15,686 bases of DNA, taken from an uncultured Lachnospiraceae bacterium. GTDB lineage: Bacteria > Bacillota > Clostridia > Lachnospirales > Lachnospiraceae. Position numbers and translations under genes: made by a program. The stretch lies in assembly GCA_910583815.1 (NCBI GenBank), contig CAJTZB010000044.1:1-15686 (forward strand), in the 5' to 3' direction. The notes beneath the pieces were generated by a model. That model did not search any database, was not told the DNA's origin, and saw nothing but the letters and a program-made list of their open reading frames with translations. Below are positions 13,080 through 15,686 of this stretch, one piece after another (positions within the stretch are counted from its first letter, which is position 1; each line of letters begins with the position of its first letter).

Positions 13080-14402
13080 TTATTTTTCCTGCTTTTCGTA
13101 TACAACAGCTCCGTCTACAATGGTGCAGCAGACAGTTCCATAAACACGTTTTCCTGCGAATGGTGTATTTCTTCCTTTGGAGAAGAAATGGTCTGGATTG
13201 ATTTCATATTCCTGTTCGGTCTCTGCAATTACAATGTCCGCCGGGCTTCCTTCTTTTAAGGTTCCTTTTGGAATTCCAAGAATCTGCGCCGGAGCCATGC
13301 TCATGCGTGAAACCAGCTGCGACATGGAAAGATGTCCTTTCTTTACGAGTTCAGTCACAGCAAGCGCAAACGCCGTTTCCATGCCTACCACCCCAAATGG
13401 CGCCTTTTTCATGGACTGCTGTTTTTCTTCCAAAGAATGCGGTGCATGGTCCGTTGCAATCGCTTCTAAAACGCCGGATGCTAATCCTGCAATCAGTGCC
13501 TCCTTATCTTCTTTTCCACGAAGCGGAGGGTTCATTTTATAGTTTCCGGAATCCTCCGGAATTTCTTCATCTGTCATTGTAATATAGTGCGGACCGGTTT
13601 CCCCGCTTACAGGAAGTCCTTCTTCTTTTGCCATGAGGAGCATTTGGACGCTTCCTTTCGTAGAGCAATGGCACAGATGCAGCTGCACGTTTGTTTCCTT
13701 TGCAAGCAGAATATCCCTTGCTACAATAATATCTTCCACCGCATTGCTAATACCCGGAAGCCCCAGTTCATCTGCGCGCGTTCCCGCATTCATAACGCCG
13801 CCGCGCACAAGGTCAATATCCTCACAGTGTGCAAATACCGGAAGCCCGGCTTCTGCTGCTGCCTTCATCCCTTCAGCGCAAAGTGCAGAATTCATCACAG
13901 ATTTTCCGTCTTCGCTGACTGCGACAGCTCCTGCATCTGCCATGCCTTTAATATCTGCAAGCACTTTGCCTTCCTGCCCGATAGTAATTGCCCCAACCGG
14001 GAGAATATGAACGGAAGATTCGGCTTCTGCCTTTTTTAAAAACGCCCTGATTTTTTCCGGTGAATCCATCGGCGGTTTTGTATTTGGCATTGGGCAGATG
14101 GTTGTAAAGCCTCCTGCCGCTGCTGCTCTGCTGCCTGTAGCAATTGTCTCTTTATACTCAAACCCTGGCTCTCTCAAATGGACATGCAAGTCAATAAATC
14201 CGGGCATAACATACTTTCCTGCCGCCTCAATGACACGTTTGGCAGTCTGTCTTCCTTCTGTCTCTGCCTCGGCACATATAGTGGCAGAAGGCTGTGCTGC
14301 TCTTACCTCTGCCACCACTCCATCTCGTACTAAAATATCGTACAGGCCATCTTTTCCCTCTGCCGGGTCAATCAGATGCCCTCCCCGAATCAACAGCTCC
14401 AT
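13080..14402 (-). CDS. pyrC: Dihydroorotase (class I)
   Basis: The 440-residue zinc amidohydrolase closes carbamoyl aspartate to dihydroorotate in pyrimidine synthesis. Metal ligands are visible in GFIDLHVHLREPG (His73, His75), FAHCED, LHLCHCSTKG and AIATDHAPH. PMPNTKPPMDS, SGETGPHY and MNPPLR are also characteristic of class I enzymes. An acidic and basic insert at about residues 36-57 (AQPSATICAEAETEGRQTAKRV) lengthens the N-terminal beta domain over the usual form. GGGAG sits six bases before the ATG. It follows the Nudix gene by 23 bp and precedes pyrF, so the two pyrimidine genes are probably co-transcribed. Confidence 0.95.
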   Translation of the reverse strand: MELLIRGGHLIDPAEGKDGLYDILVRDGVVAEVRAAQPSATICAEAETEGRQTAKRVIEAAGKYVMPGFIDLHVHLREPGFEYKETIATGSRAAAAGGFTTICPMPNTKPPMDSPEKIRAFLKKAEAESSVHILPVGAITIGQEGKVLADIKGMADAGAVAVSEDGKSVMNSALCAEGMKAAAEAGLPVFAHCEDIDLVRGGVMNAGTRADELGLPGISNAVEDIIVARDILLAKETNVQLHLCHCSTKGSVQMLLMAKEEGLPVSGETGPHYITMTDEEIPEDSGNYKMNPPLRGKEDKEALIAGLASGVLEAIATDHAPHSLEEKQQSMKKAPFGVVGMETAFALAVTELVKKGHLSMSQLVSRMSMAPAQILGIPKGTLKEGSPADIVIAETEQEYEINPDHFFSKGRNTPFAGKRVYGTVCCTIVDGAVVYEKQEK

Positions 14403-14425
14403 GCTTTTCTCCCTGCCGTCCTTTA

Positions 14426-14821
14426 TTACAGCTCGGCACGCTCAATATCTGCCATCATCTTAGGATCAGTAATATAGTTGCAGAGTTCCAGACGGTTAAT
14501 CCATATGCTTTCTGTATACTCTTCTGATATAACAATCTCTTCCGCAGAAGTATACAGAAGATAGCAAATGCCGATATAAGATACATCGCCTAACATATAC
14601 TGCCATGTATAAAGAGGCTTCCTTGGAGCTGCCGTAATTCCGGTTGCCTCTGAAACCACACGTTCCACGGCATGGTCCGGAGACTCTCCGAATTCCGTAA
14701 TGCCCTCCGGAAATTCCCATTGATATGGCTCTCCGATTCTGTCGTCATACCACTTTTTCAGCATCAAATATTCACTGCCATTCGTTACAATTCCTTTTAC
14801 TTTAACTTTGCACTTCCCCAT
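14426..14821 (-). CDS. Nudix-fold protein with degenerate Nudix box
   Basis: The 131-residue protein has the Nudix fold: KVKVKGIVTNGSEYLMLKKW at the start, PYQWEFPEGITEFGES, then a box at residues 40-62. Against the consensus G-x5-E-x7-REUxEExGU it reads G-x5-E-x7-RVVSEATGI, so two of the three metal-binding glutamates of the REUxEE core are lost (Val55, Ala59) and only Glu58 remains. Hydrolase activity may be weak, altered or absent. I chose the ATG at 14821, which has AAAGGAG about nine bases upstream. An in-frame ATG at 14848 overlaps the end of truA and lacks such a site. It sits between the TruA paralogue and pyrC. Substrate unknown. Confidence 0.82.
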   Translation of the reverse strand: MGKCKVKVKGIVTNGSEYLMLKKWYDDRIGEPYQWEFPEGITEFGESPDHAVERVVSEATGITAAPRKPLYTWQYMLGDVSYIGICYLLYTSAEEIVISEEYTESIWINRLELCNYITDPKMMADIERAEL

Positions 14822-14840
14822 AGAATGGAACTCTCCTTTT

Positions 14841-15587
14841 CTACTCATATTTTACATCGGCAAGAAACAATCCCTTTGGTTCTACTGCCCTTGGCACACG
14901 CTCTCTTTCTCCTGATGCGATAATATCCGGAATCTGTTCTGTTTCAAGCTCTGAGAGTCCTGCTGCCAAAATCATGCCAACGATATTGCGTGCCATATTT
15001 GGCCAGAAGTCGTCTCCTGTAATTGTAATCTTGATTTCTTTTTCATCTGCGGAAATATCAATTGAGGAAATATCCCTTACCGTAGACTTTTTCATGCGTC
15101 TGTTGTCGGAAAATACCTTAAAATCCTTTGTCCCAACAATATGTGCCGCCGCTGCCTTCATAGCAGAAACATCCGGCTTTTTAAAACAGTAGTAGTTATA
15201 CTTTCGGTCAAATACCGACGGTACTTCACCGATTGTAATCCGGTACTGAAATACAAAAGCCTTCGCAAGAAACGCCGCATGGAACCGGTCATTCACTTCC
15301 AGAGCTTCCAGTACTGCAATGTCCCTTGGAAGATAGCGGTTCAAGTAATGTTTGATTTCATACGCCTTCTTTTTGGAATCCGTATGGAAATTTGCCGCCT
15401 GACGGTATGCATGGACTCCTGCCTCCGTACGGATTGCTCCAATCAGTTCTACTGGCTGCTCCTCCATTTTCGTCAGTACTTCTTCTATTTTTTCCTGTAT
15501 TGTCACGCCCCTTGAAGCAGAAGCACCCTTCTGCCAGCCATCGTAGCGTGAACCGTCATATTCTATGACAAGTTCAATGTTTCTCAT
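14841..15587 (-). CDS. truA: TruA-family tRNA pseudouridine synthase paralogue, catalytic Asp replaced by Glu
   Basis: The 248-residue protein aligns along its whole length with TruA, which makes pseudouridine at positions 38-40 of tRNA anticodon arms. MRNIELVIEYDGSRYDGWQ, VTIQEKIEEVL and FWPNMARNIVGMIL are family hallmarks. The catalytic loop, normally GRTDAGVHA, reads AIRTEAGVHA: the invariant catalytic Asp is Glu55 and the preceding Gly is Ala. FHARF-x-AKSRTYRY, another conserved segment, reads FHAAFLAKAFVFQY, losing the Arg and an aromatic Tyr. It may therefore be inactive, slow, or only an RNA-binding or folding factor, with a normal TruA elsewhere. AAAGGAGA precedes the ATG by about ten bases. 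It is followed by the Nudix gene with 19 bp between. Confidence 0.85.
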   Translation of the reverse strand: MRNIELVIEYDGSRYDGWQKGASASRGVTIQEKIEEVLTKMEEQPVELIGAIRTEAGVHAYRQAANFHTDSKKKAYEIKHYLNRYLPRDIAVLEALEVNDRFHAAFLAKAFVFQYRITIGEVPSVFDRKYNYYCFKKPDVSAMKAAAAHIVGTKDFKVFSDNRRMKKSTVRDISSIDISADEKEIKITITGDDFWPNMARNIVGMILAAGLSELETEQIPDIIASGERERVPRAVEPKGLFLADVKYE

Positions 15588-15625
15588 GAAGCCCTGTCTC
15601 CTTTTATGCAGCTATGCCTTTTTTC

Positions 15626-15686
15626 TTATTCTCCGAAGTATTCGTCAATGCCGTCACAGATCGCTTTTACCAGTTTCTTCTGATAG
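15626..15686 (-). CDS. C-terminal end of a protein, amidase-like (partial)
   Basis: Only the last 20 residues are in the window: YQKKLVKAICDGIDEYFGE, then TAA at 15626-15628. The pattern I-x-x-GI-x-x-YF at a C-terminus is common in N-acetylmuramoyl-L-alanine amidases of the CwlD/AmiC group, but twenty residues are too few to be certain. It is co-directional with truA, 38 bp upstream, with no terminator between, so it may belong to the same operon. Confidence 0.5.
   Translation of the reverse strand, partial: YQKKLVKAICDGIDEYFGE

Noticed and set aside
1..15686. tRNA, rRNA, insertion sequence or integrase genes
   Set aside because: I saw no cloverleaf pattern, rRNA sequence, transposase or recombinase motif on either strand, so a mobile origin of the unknown pair has no direct support.

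Overview
The window looks like a chromosomal segment of a gut-type Clostridium relative, most likely Lachnospiraceae. The grounds are moderate G+C, strong AGGAGG-type ribosome binding sites, CUT1 sugar ABC transporters without a local ATPase, and the protein flavour of the pyr, truA and greA genes. This placement is inference; no rRNA or other marker gene is present.

Layout. (1) 1-6276, minus strand: a CUT1-type carbohydrate ABC transporter operon. Transcription starts near 6437 and runs through a lipoprotein solute-binding protein, an unusually large second binding protein (978 aa, two carbohydrate-binding-like modules fused ahead of a family 1 solute-binding domain), a MalF-type permease and a MalG-type permease cut by the window edge. 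No ATPase is seen, so a shared MsmK/MsmX-type ATPase encoded elsewhere is expected. The promoter is framed by two palindromic LacI-family-like operators, and the roughly 160-nt leader holds three consecutive hairpins. (2) 6277-6928: a long non-coding stretch with that leader and promoter, a polypyrimidine tract and a terminator. (3) 6929-9371, minus strand: a tightly coupled pair of genes of unknown function (681 and 128 aa), the best candidate here for an undescribed system. (4) 9571-10083, plus strand: a small HD-domain protein, divergent from the pair, with a 28-bp perfect palindrome inside its coding region. (5) 10105-11180, minus strand: an alkyltransferase-like protein lacking the active-site Cys, then a GreA paralogue. 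(6) 11354-11947, plus strand: a DedA-family membrane protein with no ordinary start codon at the expected place. (7) 11964-15686, minus strand: an apparent operon of a protein with an amidase-like C-terminus (only its end is seen), a TruA paralogue whose catalytic Asp is replaced by Glu, a Nudix protein with an eroded Nudix box, pyrC and pyrF.

The most unusual non-coding observation is a family of roughly 103-105-bp structured intergenic repeats bounded by a TTTTAGTWCCGC motif (minus strand GCGGWACTAAAA). They lie at two unrelated places about 12 kb apart, both between genes of minus-strand operons: between the two permease genes (365-614) and between pyrC and pyrF (12906-13079). They share ends and hairpin architecture although their interiors differ.
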